Assembly: GCF_001467025.1 (NCBI RefSeq)
Contig: NZ_LNXV01000033.1
Span: forward strand, 126,940 to 160,745
Direction of reading: 5' to 3'
DNA from: Legionella brunensis
GTDB lineage: Bacteria > Pseudomonadota > Gammaproteobacteria > Legionellales > Legionellaceae
DNA: 33,806 nt
Part shown: in pieces, positions 16,017 through 24,126 of the stretch
Numbering within the stretch: the stretch's first letter is position 1
Layout: each line of letters opens with the position of its first letter
Translations under genes and position numbers: made by a program
The notes under the pieces: generated by a model
What the model was told of the DNA's origin: nothing
Seen by the model: only the letters and a program-made list of their open reading frames with translations
The model's database searches: none

Positions 16017-16814
16017 TTAGTTTTGATGGACTATTGTTTTATCGCGCCCAGAGTTTTTTGCTTCATAAAGAGCCTTATCAGCGGCAGTTATGAGTTCATT
16101 CATTGTCTCGCCATGATCAGGGTACATCGCTACTCCAATAGATACCGTGATAGGTGGTAACGCCGTACTTCCATAACGCACATGGATATGGCTAGCAACC
16201 TGTCGCAAGGATTGAATACGCATTAGTACTGCATCAAGTTCAACCTCAGGTACAATCAGGATAAACTCCTCTCCTCCATAACGACATGCAATGTCCTCCT
16301 TCCTCGCGAATTGGTGAAGAACATTAGCGAAAGCCTGAATAACTATATCACCTGCTTCATGACCAAATTTATCATTAAATTGTTTAAAATTATCTATATC
16401 TATCATTAATAATGCCATGGACACTGATTTTCGTGCACAACGGCTAATTTCGCGCTCAAGCGTTTCTTCTAAATAACGTCGATTAAATAGATTAGTAAGG
16501 GCATCTCGAAATGATTGATTACGTAATGTTTCTCTCAGCTCAATGTTAGAAATTCCGAGAGGGGTTTGCTCTGCAATCATACCAATCAATAAATCTTGAT
16601 TAATTTCAGCATTAATAAGTTGATTATTCTCGGGGTTTTCCCAATCCAAATATAGCAATCCAAGTATGTCACTTTGAGCATAAAGAGGAGCCCAAACATA
16701 AGCTCGTATATTGCCTGTTGGTTTATGCTTGCAAATCAAACCTTTTTGATGAGGCTCTAATTTATAAGTAGAACCACTTAGTAGGATGGTAATGTTCAGC
16801 CCAATAAGTTCCAA
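16017..16814 (-). CDS. Diguanylate cyclase fragment: GAF C-terminal part plus GGDEF
   Basis: The frame of 265 codons opens with a TTG (16814) inside the end of the preceding GAF gene, in another reading frame. Residues ~12-95 (SGSTYKLEPHQKGLICKH, WAPLYAQSDILGLLYLDW, GISNIELRETL) match only the last third of a GAF domain. The GGDEF domain (~96-262) looks complete: DALTNLFNRRYLEE, DIDNFKQFNDKFGHEAGD, active-site GGEEF at 180-184 and the inhibitory I-site RKED at 171-174. A working cyclase is therefore possible if it is translated, probably by coupling to the upstream frame. The missing GAF N-terminus and the frame change suggest the 3' part of a damaged GAF-GAF-GGDEF gene. Confidence 0.75.
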   Translation of the reverse strand: MELIGLNITILLSGSTYKLEPHQKGLICKHKPTGNIRAYVWAPLYAQSDILGLLYLDWENPENNQLINAEINQDLLIGMIAEQTPLGISNIELRETLRNQSFRDALTNLFNRRYLEETLEREISRCARKSVSMALLMIDIDNFKQFNDKFGHEAGDIVIQAFANVLHQFARKEDIACRYGGEEFILIVPEVELDAVLMRIQSLRQVASHIHVRYGSTALPPITVSIGVAMYPDHGETMNELITAADKALYEAKNSGRDKTIVHQN

Positions 16815-17253
16815 TTGCTCCGATAGGCGAATCCCTTCTAATAGGAACCATGGCTAAACTTTTCACAAAGGTTGGTCGATAAGCATCTGCTGGCACTCTT
16901 GGGTCAGCATAAATATTATCAATGATGGTAGGCTGACGATGCTCCATGACCCAACCACTTACACAAGTATTCATTGGAAATCGCTTTCCTTGCCATAAAG
17001 GCGCGATAGCATCTTCATCCGCATAATAGCACAAATTATTATCACGAAGGACAAAAGTCGCCCCATCTGAGTCAGTTAATTTTCGGGCAGCCTTACGCAC
17101 AATGAACATAATTGTTTCAAGATCTGTTGCCAATGATAATTTTTGCATTACCTCTAGCAAAATATCTGTTTGAGCAGAATCCGAACTATTGAGTTCTCTT
17201 ATTTCCTGTGGTATGTCTGGATGACCATCCTTAGTGGACTTTGCTTTTAGCAT
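16762..17253 (-). CDS. GAF-domain fragment, 5' part of the split diguanylate cyclase
   Basis: The 163-residue frame holds a GAF domain from ~28 on: LEVMQKLSLATDLETIMFIV, GATFVLRDNNLCYYADED, NTCVSGWVMEHRQPTIIDNI, SLAMVPIRR, IGAIGTYWAEHYHPT. It then runs into an unrelated tail KWFYL and stops, missing the final GAF helix. GAF domains of this type bind small ligands or bilins and control a linked output domain. The 53-base overlap with the GGDEF frame, and the absence of both the GAF1 end and the GAF2 beginning, point to an internal deletion with frameshift rather than two native genes. It is divergent from dapD. Confidence 0.7.
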   Translation of the reverse strand: MLKAKSTKDGHPDIPQEIRELNSSDSAQTDILLEVMQKLSLATDLETIMFIVRKAARKLTDSDGATFVLRDNNLCYYADEDAIAPLWQGKRFPMNTCVSGWVMEHRQPTIIDNIYADPRVPADAYRPTFVKSLAMVPIRRDSPIGAIGTYWAEHYHPTKWFYL

Positions 17254-17349
17254 CTTAGCCCCCCCTATGCTATTTTTATTTATAGCATAAAATTAACCCT
17301 TTTATTTTCCTTCAATTTTTTAAACGTTTCTATAAATCCAGTGATTGAG

Positions 17350-17355
17350 TATACT
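17350..17355 (+). promoter_or_regulatory. Probable -10 element of dapD-dapE
   Basis: TATACT lies 32 bases before the dapD start codon. No good -35 hexamer is found 16-18 bases upstream (TTCTAT-like at best), so this is tentative. Confidence 0.35.
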
Positions 17356-17386
17356 AATTTGCCTCTTTTTATAAACTGATGAAATT

Positions 17387-18211
17387 ATGAACTCATTACA
17401 AACTACGATTGAACTTGGATTTGATCAACGCCAAGAACTGTCACCTGAAACAGCCTCTAAAGAAATCCTCAATGCAGTCAATGAAGTCATTGAAGGCTTA
17501 GATCAAGGTTATTTTAGAGTTGCTGAAAAAATTAATGGTGATTGGGTAGTACACCAATGGATTAAAAAAGCCGTTTTGCTCTCTTTCAAGCTAAACTCTA
17601 ACCGCATCATTGATGCCGGATTTTGCAAATTCTACGATAAGGTTCCGCTTAAATTTTCTGATAGTAACAGCCATGAATTTGATCAAATTGGCGCCCGTGT
17701 TGTACCTCATGCCATGATAAGACGAGGCGCCTTTATTGGTAAGAATACGGTACTTATGCCCTCCTACGTCAATATTGGAGCTTACATTGATGAAGGTGTC
17801 ATGGTTGACACTTGGGCAACAGTCGGCTCTTGTGCACAAATTGGAAAAAATGTACATCTTTCGGGAGGTGCAGGAATTGGCGGTGTTTTAGAACCCTTGC
17901 AGGCTAACCCTACTATCATTGAAGACAACTGCTTTATTGGTGCACGCTCAGAGGTTGTTGAAGGTGTCATTGTTGAGCGTGACTCCGTGTTATCAATGGG
18001 TGTTTTTTTAGGACAAAGTACAAAAATTTATAATCGGCTAACTGGAACTATCAGTTATGGCCGAATTCCAGCTGGTTCAGTGGTTGTTCCCGGGAACTTA
18101 CCCAGTGAAGACGGCCGTTACAGTCTTTATTGTGCTGTTATTGTTAAACAAGTCGATGAGAAAACCCGAGCCAAAGTTAGCATCAATGAGTTATTAAGAG
18201 ATATTAAATGA
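17387..18211 (+). CDS. dapD: 2,3,4,5-tetrahydropyridine-2,6-dicarboxylate N-succinyltransferase
   Basis: DapD transfers succinyl from succinyl-CoA to tetrahydrodipicolinate in the succinylase branch of lysine and meso-diaminopimelate synthesis in the cytosol. Its 274 residues equal the E. coli length. The N-terminal helical domain carries [12 protein letters not shown] and [12 protein letters not shown]. The left-handed beta-helix shows hexapeptide repeats from ~100 to 225: [27 protein letters not shown]-type turns ([14 protein letters not shown]), [28 protein letters not shown]. The C-terminus [15 protein letters not shown] is typical. It overlaps dapE by four bases (ATGA), so the two are translationally coupled; together they provide consecutive-branch steps separated by DapC. 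Confidence 0.97.
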   Translation: MNSLQTTIELGFDQRQELSPETASKEILNAVNEVIEGLDQGYFRVAEKINGDWVVHQWIKKAVLLSFKLNSNRIIDAGFCKFYDKVPLKFSDSNSHEFDQIGARVVPHAMIRRGAFIGKNTVLMPSYVNIGAYIDEGVMVDTWATVGSCAQIGKNVHLSGGAGIGGVLEPLQANPTIIEDNCFIGARSEVVEGVIVERDSVLSMGVFLGQSTKIYNRLTGTISYGRIPAGSVVVPGNLPSEDGRYSLYCAVIVKQVDEKTRAKVSINELLRDIK

Positions 18212-19350
18212 ATACCATAAAATCCCTGCTCACCAAACTGGTTGGATTCCCTTCAGTTACCCCTCATGACGCAGGTTGCCAATCTTTTATGATTCATTTC
18301 CTCGAACAACTCGGCTTTCAATGCCAACGTATTGATAACTCGCCTGTCGCCAATTTTTTTGCTCGACTTGGAAATGCTCATCCATTATTAGTCTTTGCAG
18401 GTCATACAGATGTTGTACCTGTTGGAGAAGAAAGTAAATGGAATACTGACCCCTTTATTTTGCAAGAAATAGAGAGCATGCTCTATGGGCGGGGAACAGC
18501 TGACATGAAAGGTAGCCTTGTCTCAATGATGCTCATGGCGGAACGCTTTGTACAAGCTAATCCTCATTTTTCAGGCAGTCTTGGTTTCTTAATTACCAGT
18601 GGTGAAGAAGGCGATGATTTCGCCTTAGGCACCCCTCATGTGATGGCAGAACTTCACAAACAAGGAATTAAGCCAGATTATTGTATCGTAGGCGAACCCT
18701 CCAGCAGTCAGCGCCTGGGTGATGTCATTAAAATTGGTCGCCGAGGTTCTTTAACGGGCAAACTTACACTACACGGAAAACAAGGACATGTGGCCTATCC
18801 ACATTTAGCTGAAAACCCGATCCATACTATTAGTCCAGTATTAGCAGAATTAACCACGACCCAATGGGACGAAGGAAATCAGCATTTCCCGCCCACCTCT
18901 TTGCAAATTACTCATATTAAGGCAGGAGGCCAAGCAACCAACATTATTCCTGGTGAGCTGATTTTGCATTTTAACTTTCGCTTTTCTACAGAACAAACAG
19001 CAGATACTTTAAAAAATGCAGTCGAAGGTTGTTTTGAGCGTTACGGGTTGCACCCAACAATCCAATGGCAGCTTAATGGCGAACCCTTTTTAACAGCTCA
19101 TGGACTATTGTTAGATAGCTGTATCAAGGCTATCCAAAAAATTACTAATATCTCCCCTGAATTATCGACCAGTGGCGGCACTTCAGATGGCCGTTTTATT
19201 GCCCCCTATGGGGTAGAAGTCATTGAGTTGGGTCCAATAAATGCGACTATCCACCAAGTCAATGAATGCGTTTCTTTGGCCGATTTAGAAACATTAACCT
19301 CTATTTATCAATTAATTTGTGAGCAAATATTAGTGAAGCGCATTGTTTAA
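18208..19350 (+). CDS. dapE: Succinyl-diaminopimelate desuccinylase
   Basis: DapE is a dinuclear zinc M20 hydrolase that releases succinate from N-succinyl-LL-diaminopimelate, giving LL-DAP for lysine and peptidoglycan. The 380 residues match the family. Metal and catalytic motifs are FAGHTDVVP (H66, D68), [10 protein letters not shown] (bridging D99) and TSGEEGDDF (general base E133 and metal E134). [11 protein letters not shown], the dimerisation-domain motif, and [12 protein letters not shown] and [14 protein letters not shown] near the C-terminus, with the last metal His, are all intact. Its start overlaps the dapD stop. Confidence 0.97.
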   Translation: MNTIKSLLTKLVGFPSVTPHDAGCQSFMIHFLEQLGFQCQRIDNSPVANFFARLGNAHPLLVFAGHTDVVPVGEESKWNTDPFILQEIESMLYGRGTADMKGSLVSMMLMAERFVQANPHFSGSLGFLITSGEEGDDFALGTPHVMAELHKQGIKPDYCIVGEPSSSQRLGDVIKIGRRGSLTGKLTLHGKQGHVAYPHLAENPIHTISPVLAELTTTQWDEGNQHFPPTSLQITHIKAGGQATNIIPGELILHFNFRFSTEQTADTLKNAVEGCFERYGLHPTIQWQLNGEPFLTAHGLLLDSCIKAIQKITNISPELSTSGGTSDGRFIAPYGVEVIELGPINATIHQVNECVSLADLETLTSIYQLICEQILVKRIV

Positions 19351-19365
19351 ACGACAGCTTCACTA
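19331..19365. terminator. Hairpin overlapping the dapE stop
   Basis: TAGTGAAGC (19331-19339) pairs with GCTTCACTA (19357-19365) across 17 bases. There is no T-run. It lies between convergent dapE and the symporter gene and may mark the transcript end. Confidence 0.35.
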
Positions 19366-19377
19366 TCAAGAGGTAAG

Positions 19378-20634
19378 TTATTTTGCCATTGCCAGGTCAG
19401 AAGCCAGCTCACTGTCCCTGACCGCTTTATCGTTCACCACTTTTGCCACACACGAGTCCGACCACACATTGAGAGCTGTCTCAAGCATATCAATAAGACT
19501 ATAGAATGGTAAAATTATCCCCAATAAAGTAATAGGCACATTCATGCTGGCAAGCAAACTTGCACTAAGGAAAAAGCACCCCATGGGCACACCTGCATTC
19601 CCAATTGCGGCAATAGTCGCTATAACCACCCATAAAGCCATCATACCTAAGGAAATCTCAATGCCATGATTTTGCATTAAGTAAATTACCGTCGCAAAAA
19701 TAAACGCAGCACATCCATTCATATTTAAACTGGTGCAAAGTGGCAGCACAAAGCGGCTTATCTCCGGTTTAACCTGCAAATTTTTCTCCGCTGTTTCCAT
19801 CGTCACGGGTAATGTACCAACCGATGATTTAGAGAAAAAGGCAACTGACAAGGCAGGAAGCATTCCTTTAAAAGCAGCAAAAGGCTTGATTCCTTGTGAC
19901 TTTAACCATAATGGTAAAATCAAAAAACCTTGAATCAAATTGGCAAGAACTATGATTAGTAAATATTGTCCAATTCCTTTAATAGCCATCCCTTCACGCA
20001 ATTGGACAACTGTAGTGGTAATAAATCCATATAAGCCCAAAGGAATCACCGCAATAACCCAGCCAGTGATGACCATAAATAAGCCATGAGCCCCCTTAAA
20101 AAACTGGGTGATCGTTTGTCTTGCCTCAGGCTCGGGAATAAATCGAATCGCTACTCCCACAACAATCCCCATCAACAAGACACCCATTACTTGATGCTCC
20201 AAAAAGGGAGACAAAATAGAAGAAGGAATTATGTTAGCAATATGTTGAAAATATCCAAGCTGGTTGGTTTCTGGAGTTATGGCAGTGTGTTTCACTACCC
20301 CAACCATACCAGGATGAATTAAAAGATACAACAAACAACTAATTGCCGCAGCAACTAATGTAGTGCCTAAGGTATAGGACATTGCCCGCCCCCAGATCTT
20401 ACGCATCATACCATCTGCACGGTAGTTAGATAAAGTTACAATGATGGATAACGCGATGATAGGAAGACTAATGCATTTGAAAATTTTTATAAAAACATCA
20501 GCAATAAACAAACCAAATGTCTTCAATAATGGAATATCAGAATAACCGCTAAATACGCCAAGAAGAATCATAACGGCGTACAAAAAAGGAGTATTTAACC
20601 TTCTTTTTCTCTGAGAGGAATGTTGGGCGCACAT
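19378..20634 (-). CDS. DAACS-family dicarboxylate/amino acid:cation symporter
   Basis: This 418-residue inner-membrane transporter has about eight hydrophobic segments plus two re-entrant regions. Family marks are KCISLPIIALSIIVTL (~53-68), SKSSVGTLPVTMETAEKN (hairpin 1, serine-rich, ~268-285), LNMNGCAAF (303-311) and AIGNAGVPMGCFFL (hairpin 2). In the archaeal homologue Glt_Ph the equivalent of NMNGC is NMDGT, in which the Asp binds Na+; here it is Asn, so cation coupling may differ. The substrate could be glutamate/aspartate, C4-dicarboxylate or another amino acid; sequence does not decide. AAGGTG precedes the ATG. It has its own sigma70-type promoter and a ~165-base leader containing a Leu-rich mini-ORF. 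Confidence 0.9.
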   Translation of the reverse strand: MCAQHSSQRKRRLNTPFLYAVMILLGVFSGYSDIPLLKTFGLFIADVFIKIFKCISLPIIALSIIVTLSNYRADGMMRKIWGRAMSYTLGTTLVAAAISCLLYLLIHPGMVGVVKHTAITPETNQLGYFQHIANIIPSSILSPFLEHQVMGVLLMGIVVGVAIRFIPEPEARQTITQFFKGAHGLFMVITGWVIAVIPLGLYGFITTTVVQLREGMAIKGIGQYLLIIVLANLIQGFLILPLWLKSQGIKPFAAFKGMLPALSVAFFSKSSVGTLPVTMETAEKNLQVKPEISRFVLPLCTSLNMNGCAAFIFATVIYLMQNHGIEISLGMMALWVVIATIAAIGNAGVPMGCFFLSASLLASMNVPITLLGIILPFYSLIDMLETALNVWSDSCVAKVVNDKAVRDSELASDLAMAK

Positions 20635-20648
20635 AAGAAAAACACCTT

Positions 20649-20711
20649 CTAAAATAGTAATTGGGGGCTTAAAGAAACAACAGCAAGAAAAATTAGCAAC
20701 AACAACAGCAT
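20649..20711 (-). CDS. Leu-rich 20-codon upstream mini-ORF (possible leader peptide)
   Basis: Inside the leader of the symporter gene, an ATG opens a 20-residue frame MLLLLLIFLAVVSLSPQLLF that stops 14 bases before the symporter ATG. Nine of 20 codons are Leu, five of them consecutive. No good ribosome site precedes it. It could be an attenuator-like or coupling peptide, a tiny membrane peptide, or chance in T-rich sequence. Confidence 0.3.
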   Translation of the reverse strand: MLLLLLIFLAVVSLSPQLLF

Positions 20712-20808
20712 AGATAAGAAGAAACTGTAGAAGAAATAGCCCTATTAAAATCGAAAGCAGTGTTTTTCATAATCACCATTTATATTGATTTTTGAACAAA
20801 GAGGTTAC

Positions 20809-20836
20809 ATTTTAACACATCCGCGGCTCTGGTCAA
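20809..20836 (-). promoter_or_regulatory. Sigma70-type promoter of the symporter gene
   Basis: On the minus strand TTGACC (20836-20831) and TAAAAT (20814-20809) are separated by 16 bases. Transcription would start near 20802, leaving a leader of about 165 bases. Confidence 0.65.
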
Positions 20837-20860
20837 GAACTTTATGCAATGTTCGCCAAC

Positions 20861-21907
20861 TTAATTCCATTGTTTTAAATGCATTATTCTACGATAAGCC
20901 TCAGCAATACGATTTTTTGAAATTTTATTCAAATTAACCAACTTTTCTATTTGGTCAATGACTTCCGTGGGTGTTATTTCACCCAACTGGTTCGCAAAAA
21001 TTAACATGTCAGCCCCAGCATTAATGGTTAGATGCAGAGCTTCATCAAGAGAATAATGCTTGGAGATAGCATGCATTTGCAAATCATCGCTAATTATAAC
21101 CCCTTCAAAACCTAATTCCTGTCGCAATATAGCAGATAACATAGCCTTGGAAAGCGTTGCTGGTAACCCACTAGGATCTAGCTTTCGATTGATAACATGA
21201 GCAGTCATGACCATTGCCGGGATATTATCCTGCTTTAAAATGACACGATAAGGTTCAAGCTCACTTGATTGAAAAGTTTCTGTTACATCAACAAAACCCT
21301 CATGAGTATCTCCAGTAGCGCTTCCATGACCAGGGAAATGCTTGTAGCAACAAGTAATGCCATATTCAGCAAACACCCCTACAAATTGCTTAGCCACCTC
21401 AATCACGCGTTCTGGTTGCGATGAAAAACTACGTTTTAACTTCCCGATAATTCCTTGTTCTTTATTTAAATCAAGATCGACAAGTGGCGCAAAATTAAGA
21501 TTAAATCCAAGGGATTTAATAGTCTTTGCCATTTTGTGAATTTCAGCTTGCAAATCCGTTGGTGATAAACGAGCAAGCTCAGCAGGACATACCGTAGACA
21601 TACAACCATCAATGTGCTTAAGGCGATCAACGGCTCCGCCTTCATAATCAATTGCAATAAAAAGAGGAGGTCTCTCCTCACTTGCTGTATTGTTAATGTG
21701 CTGAAGTTGCTCGGTTAAACTTTGAATTTGAGCACAATTGATTAGATTCTTACCCTGACGTTGATGAATTAAATCGTAATCAAACAGCAAAACACCACCC
21801 AAGCTCTCCTTATTTAGCCAATTCCTTATAGCACTGGATTCATCAGTAACCGTGTCAGGAAACCCCACAATTAGCATCTGAGCAATTTGTTGTCTTAAGG
21901 TTGCCAT
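20861..21907 (-). CDS. nagZ: Beta-N-acetylhexosaminidase NagZ (GH3)
   Basis: NagZ removes GlcNAc from GlcNAc-1,6-anhydroMurNAc-peptides in the cytosol during peptidoglycan recycling. Its 348 residues fit single-domain GH3 NagZ. Signature KHFPGHG is at 189-195, with D200 and H202 of the mobile general acid/base loop (SATGDTHEGF). The nucleophile is D274 in GVIISDDLQM. IAIDYEGGAVDRL (~84-96) and NFAPLVDLDL (~138-147) are also standard. There is no signal peptide. It is transcribed ahead of, and in the same direction as, the symporter, but that gene has its own promoter. AGAGG precedes the ATG. Confidence 0.95.
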   Translation of the reverse strand: MATLRQQIAQMLIVGFPDTVTDESSAIRNWLNKESLGGVLLFDYDLIHQRQGKNLINCAQIQSLTEQLQHINNTASEERPPLFIAIDYEGGAVDRLKHIDGCMSTVCPAELARLSPTDLQAEIHKMAKTIKSLGFNLNFAPLVDLDLNKEQGIIGKLKRSFSSQPERVIEVAKQFVGVFAEYGITCCYKHFPGHGSATGDTHEGFVDVTETFQSSELEPYRVILKQDNIPAMVMTAHVINRKLDPSGLPATLSKAMLSAILRQELGFEGVIISDDLQMHAISKHYSLDEALHLTINAGADMLIFANQLGEITPTEVIDQIEKLVNLNKISKNRIAEAYRRIMHLKQWN

Positions 21908-22366
21908 TTTGGTGGACCTCTACTCTCTATTTGAATGGGAGGATAATACAAGCTCAGCAAACGTAAGGAAAGTATCTTTTCAGGAAACATAATTATTGAT
22001 AGCTAATGAACTTTTAGACTAAAATTCACTACCTTATAAGTGACTAATTTAATATAAAAATGTTTTTTCCAGACCCTCCAAAATTATAACGTGTTGCACC
22101 CTATTTGCAGTCATAATTAAAAGAAATTACTCAGGATAGATGGGCTGATTGTCTTGTCCAAGCTACAAAATATGGCTTCGAGCAAAGGAAGATTTTTCCT
22201 GGAGACTTAATCTAGGAGAAGACCATGTTGTACCTCGTGCAACGTCCTTAAAGGCGATTTACAAAGATGTGTTGATAGTCTTATCTCCCTTGCAGAACAG
22301 CAATCACAAGAGATCAACTCTAACGATGAGAAACAGATTGTAATGACTAGTCTTTCACCCTATCAC
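21908..22366. other. 459-base region without a convincing gene; possible decayed coding remnant
   Basis: It holds the nagZ promoter region at its left. From 22226 to 22375 one plus-strand frame is open without a start codon and reads protein-like (GDLQRCVDSLISLAEQQSQE, then INSNDEKQIVMTS). Just before it, 22141-22215 in another frame reads WADCLVQATKYGFEQRKIF before a stop. These may be pieces of a dead gene. An AGGAG at 22214-22218 precedes an ATG at 22225 that gives only eight codons. No RNA structure or repeat stands out. Confidence 0.3.
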
Positions 22367-22816
22367 CTATTGTGATGGCGGTGCAGGTACCTGAGTCCAA
22401 TCACAGGCACAATTGCCTTGGGCATCAGGAGGAAACGGAACTGCCGCAAAGTTAGCCGGAAAACAGACAGGAATATTCCAAGCAGTATCGGTAGGTCCTA
22501 CGGTAGCAGGCAAAGACCAATAACGTGTTGACATATACGCTTTGCCAACTTCACTTTGCCAAAAAACTGGTTGATAGGTTGCTTTATAAAAAAACCTCTG
22601 CGCTGGACTACAGGTAAACGACTGTCTTGCCCACGATTTTCCTTTAGGGACATCCACAGTTACTACTGTCTTATTAGTATTTGCATCAATCACTACCACC
22701 TGCACATCATAATTTGTCCAACAACTGTCCTTTGCCAGTGTAAAAAAGCAGGGAAAGGCAAAAAGTTGTGCCGAAAATAATACGCAACCCGCTGAAAAAA
22801 AGAGCTTTATTTTCAT
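22367..22816 (-). CDS. Small secreted Cys-rich protein of unknown function
   Basis: I do not recognise this 149-residue protein. A Sec signal peptide spans ~1-20 (KLFFSAGCVLFSAQLFA). The mature part has a CFF...DSCW start, beta-rich segments (YDVQVVVIDANTNKTVVTVD), aromatic residues, and CSPAQ, PVCFP and CACDW near the end, giving six or more cysteines for disulfides in the periplasm or outside. The C-terminus is Pro-rich (VPAPPSQ). It could belong to a Legionella-specific secreted family; nothing shows an enzymatic site. It is a lone gene. Confidence 0.75.
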   Translation of the reverse strand: MKIKLFFSAGCVLFSAQLFAFPCFFTLAKDSCWTNYDVQVVVIDANTNKTVVTVDVPKGKSWARQSFTCSPAQRFFYKATYQPVFWQSEVGKAYMSTRYWSLPATVGPTDTAWNIPVCFPANFAAVPFPPDAQGNCACDWTQVPAPPSQ

Positions 22817-22980
22817 TTTAAAATCTATTTGAACAAATGGTATTTTAAGTATAAACGATAATTTTGGAAAAATTTTTGCTCCCCATTCATTACTTGAAAA
22901 ATCCTCTACTTAAACCCCTCGCACAAAAAGCAGCGAATCTTTAATTGCATTCCAACACAAGCAATTAACACGGTTCGCAG

Positions 22981-23009
22981 TTGATTTCCTTGATGTATCG
23001 GTATATTCT
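22981..23009 (+). promoter_or_regulatory. Promoter of tRNA-Ser
   Basis: TTGATT (22981-22986), 17 bases, then TATTCT (23004-23009; TATATT two bases earlier also fits). The G+C-rich discriminator TTCGCGC is typical of stringently controlled stable-RNA promoters. Confidence 0.55.
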
Positions 23010-23020
23010 TTCGCGCTTGA

Positions 23021-23108
23021 GGAGAGATGGCCGAGCGGTCGAAGGCGCACGCCTGGAAAGTGTGTATACGGCAACGTATCGAGGGTTCGAATCCCTCTCT
23101 CTCCGCCA
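23021..23108 (+). tRNA. serX: tRNA-Ser(GGA)
   Basis: This is an 88-base class II tRNA. The acceptor stem GGAGAGA pairs with TCTCTCC and is followed by G and an encoded CCA (23106-23108). The anticodon loop CTGGAAA carries GGA at 23055-23057. The long variable arm ATACG-GCAA-CGTAT (23066-23079) is diagnostic of serine, and the T arm is GAGGGTTCGAATCCCTC. It reads the UCC/UCU codons. The GNAT gene begins 24 bases after it, perhaps on the same transcript. Confidence 0.97.
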
Positions 23109-23132
23109 CTCGAAATTAATCAGCACTCTTGT

Positions 23133-23918
23133 ATGAATCCACAATTACTTAGATATTTCTACGAATGCGAAGATTATTTTTTCCGCTCCGTCAGTAAAGA
23201 ATGCACAATATTCAATGACCAAGCAATTATTTATATGACAGGTGTTCCAGTGGCAAGCCTGAATTTTGTAGTCTTGCATAAACAAGTTCATAATCTAAAT
23301 GATTTCTTTATCCAATGTGATCAATTTTTTGCAAACCAAAAATTACCATGGGCAGCAGTGATCTCAACCCATTACTTGGAGCACAGTATTGAAGATTATT
23401 TACAGAGTATCGAATTTGAAGCGAGTGAAAATGCTATCCCAATGTTCCTTGATTTAAATCACATTAGTTTTACACCGAATCAAAGCCTTCTAATTAAAGA
23501 AACTGATACGAATTTAAATGATTGGATGTTTCCATTGGTAGAAGCCTTCCATTCAACGCAAGAGTTAACTACCCTCTATCAACATACACATGAGCATGCT
23601 TTGGCTAAAAAAGCACGATTGCGTCATTTAACCCTCTATATTGATGATAAGCCCCTATCTTCTCTAACATTATCTTTTCATAATAATCTTGCAAGAATCG
23701 ATGATTTTGGCACCTTGCCAGCATATCAGAATAAAGGGTACGGTACTTATTTACTCAGTTACGCACTAGAAAAAGTAAAAGGACAAGGGGCTGAATTTTG
23801 TTTTTTAGAGGCAGCAGAGTCAAGCTTGTCCTTATATGAAAAAATGGGATTTAAATCTCTTTTTAAAAGAAAATATCTATGGGATTTTTTAATAAAAAAC
23901 AATGCAATTAAGCCATAA
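23133..23918 (+). CDS. GNAT-family N-acetyltransferase
   Basis: In this 261-residue protein the C-terminal half (~125-255) is a GNAT fold. RIDDFGTLPAYQNKGYGTYL holds the acetyl-CoA pyrophosphate motif Q199-NKGYG, followed by a helix, then AEFCFLEAAESSLSLYEKMG and FKSLFKRKYLW, the usual C-terminal strand-helix pair. The N-terminal ~110 residues are less typical and may be a degenerate second GNAT lobe. The substrate is unknown. No ribosome site is evident before the ATG at 23133. A strong terminator follows, so it ends the tRNA transcript unit. Confidence 0.82.
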   Translation: MNPQLLRYFYECEDYFFRSVSKECTIFNDQAIIYMTGVPVASLNFVVLHKQVHNLNDFFIQCDQFFANQKLPWAAVISTHYLEHSIEDYLQSIEFEASENAIPMFLDLNHISFTPNQSLLIKETDTNLNDWMFPLVEAFHSTQELTTLYQHTHEHALAKKARLRHLTLYIDDKPLSSLTLSFHNNLARIDDFGTLPAYQNKGYGTYLLSYALEKVKGQGAEFCFLEAAESSLSLYEKMGFKSLFKRKYLWDFLIKNNAIKP

Positions 23919-23990
23919 TCACTACGTGTTATCCGCTGATTCAATTCATATCCGGCTTCACGCGTCATTTAATTATAATGTATAATTGTT

Positions 23991-24040
23991 AAACGGACTT
24001 TCATTTTTATGCGCTTGCTATAAATGAAATCCGTTTTTTT
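23991..24040 (+). terminator. Rho-independent terminator after the GNAT gene
   Basis: AAACGGA (23991-23997) through TTTCATTTTTAT pairs with ATAAATGAAA and TCCGTTT (24020-24036) as a long stem with small bulges, followed by seven T (24034-24040). It separates the GNAT gene from the megasynthase. Confidence 0.85.
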
Positions 24041-24126
24041 ATGACCATGTTTTGCAAAATCAAGACAATTTCAGATAGAAAGATAGAAAATTTAGTATAG
24101 ATAAAAATTTTGATGGAACTTCGATA

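Noticed and set aside
22149..22343. 64-codon plus-strand frame in the nagZ-secreted protein gap
   Set aside because: It begins with TTG, has no ribosome site and no recognisable protein character; another frame in the same stretch looks more protein-like.
23021..23108. tRNA-Ser as attachment site of an integrated island
   Set aside because: No integrase gene or direct repeat of the tRNA 3' end is seen in the window, although the hybrid synthase lies close by.
22906..23109. Minus-strand frame starting MAEREGFEPSIRC
   Set aside because: It is the antisense translation of tRNA-Ser(GGA), a frequent spurious protein in databases.
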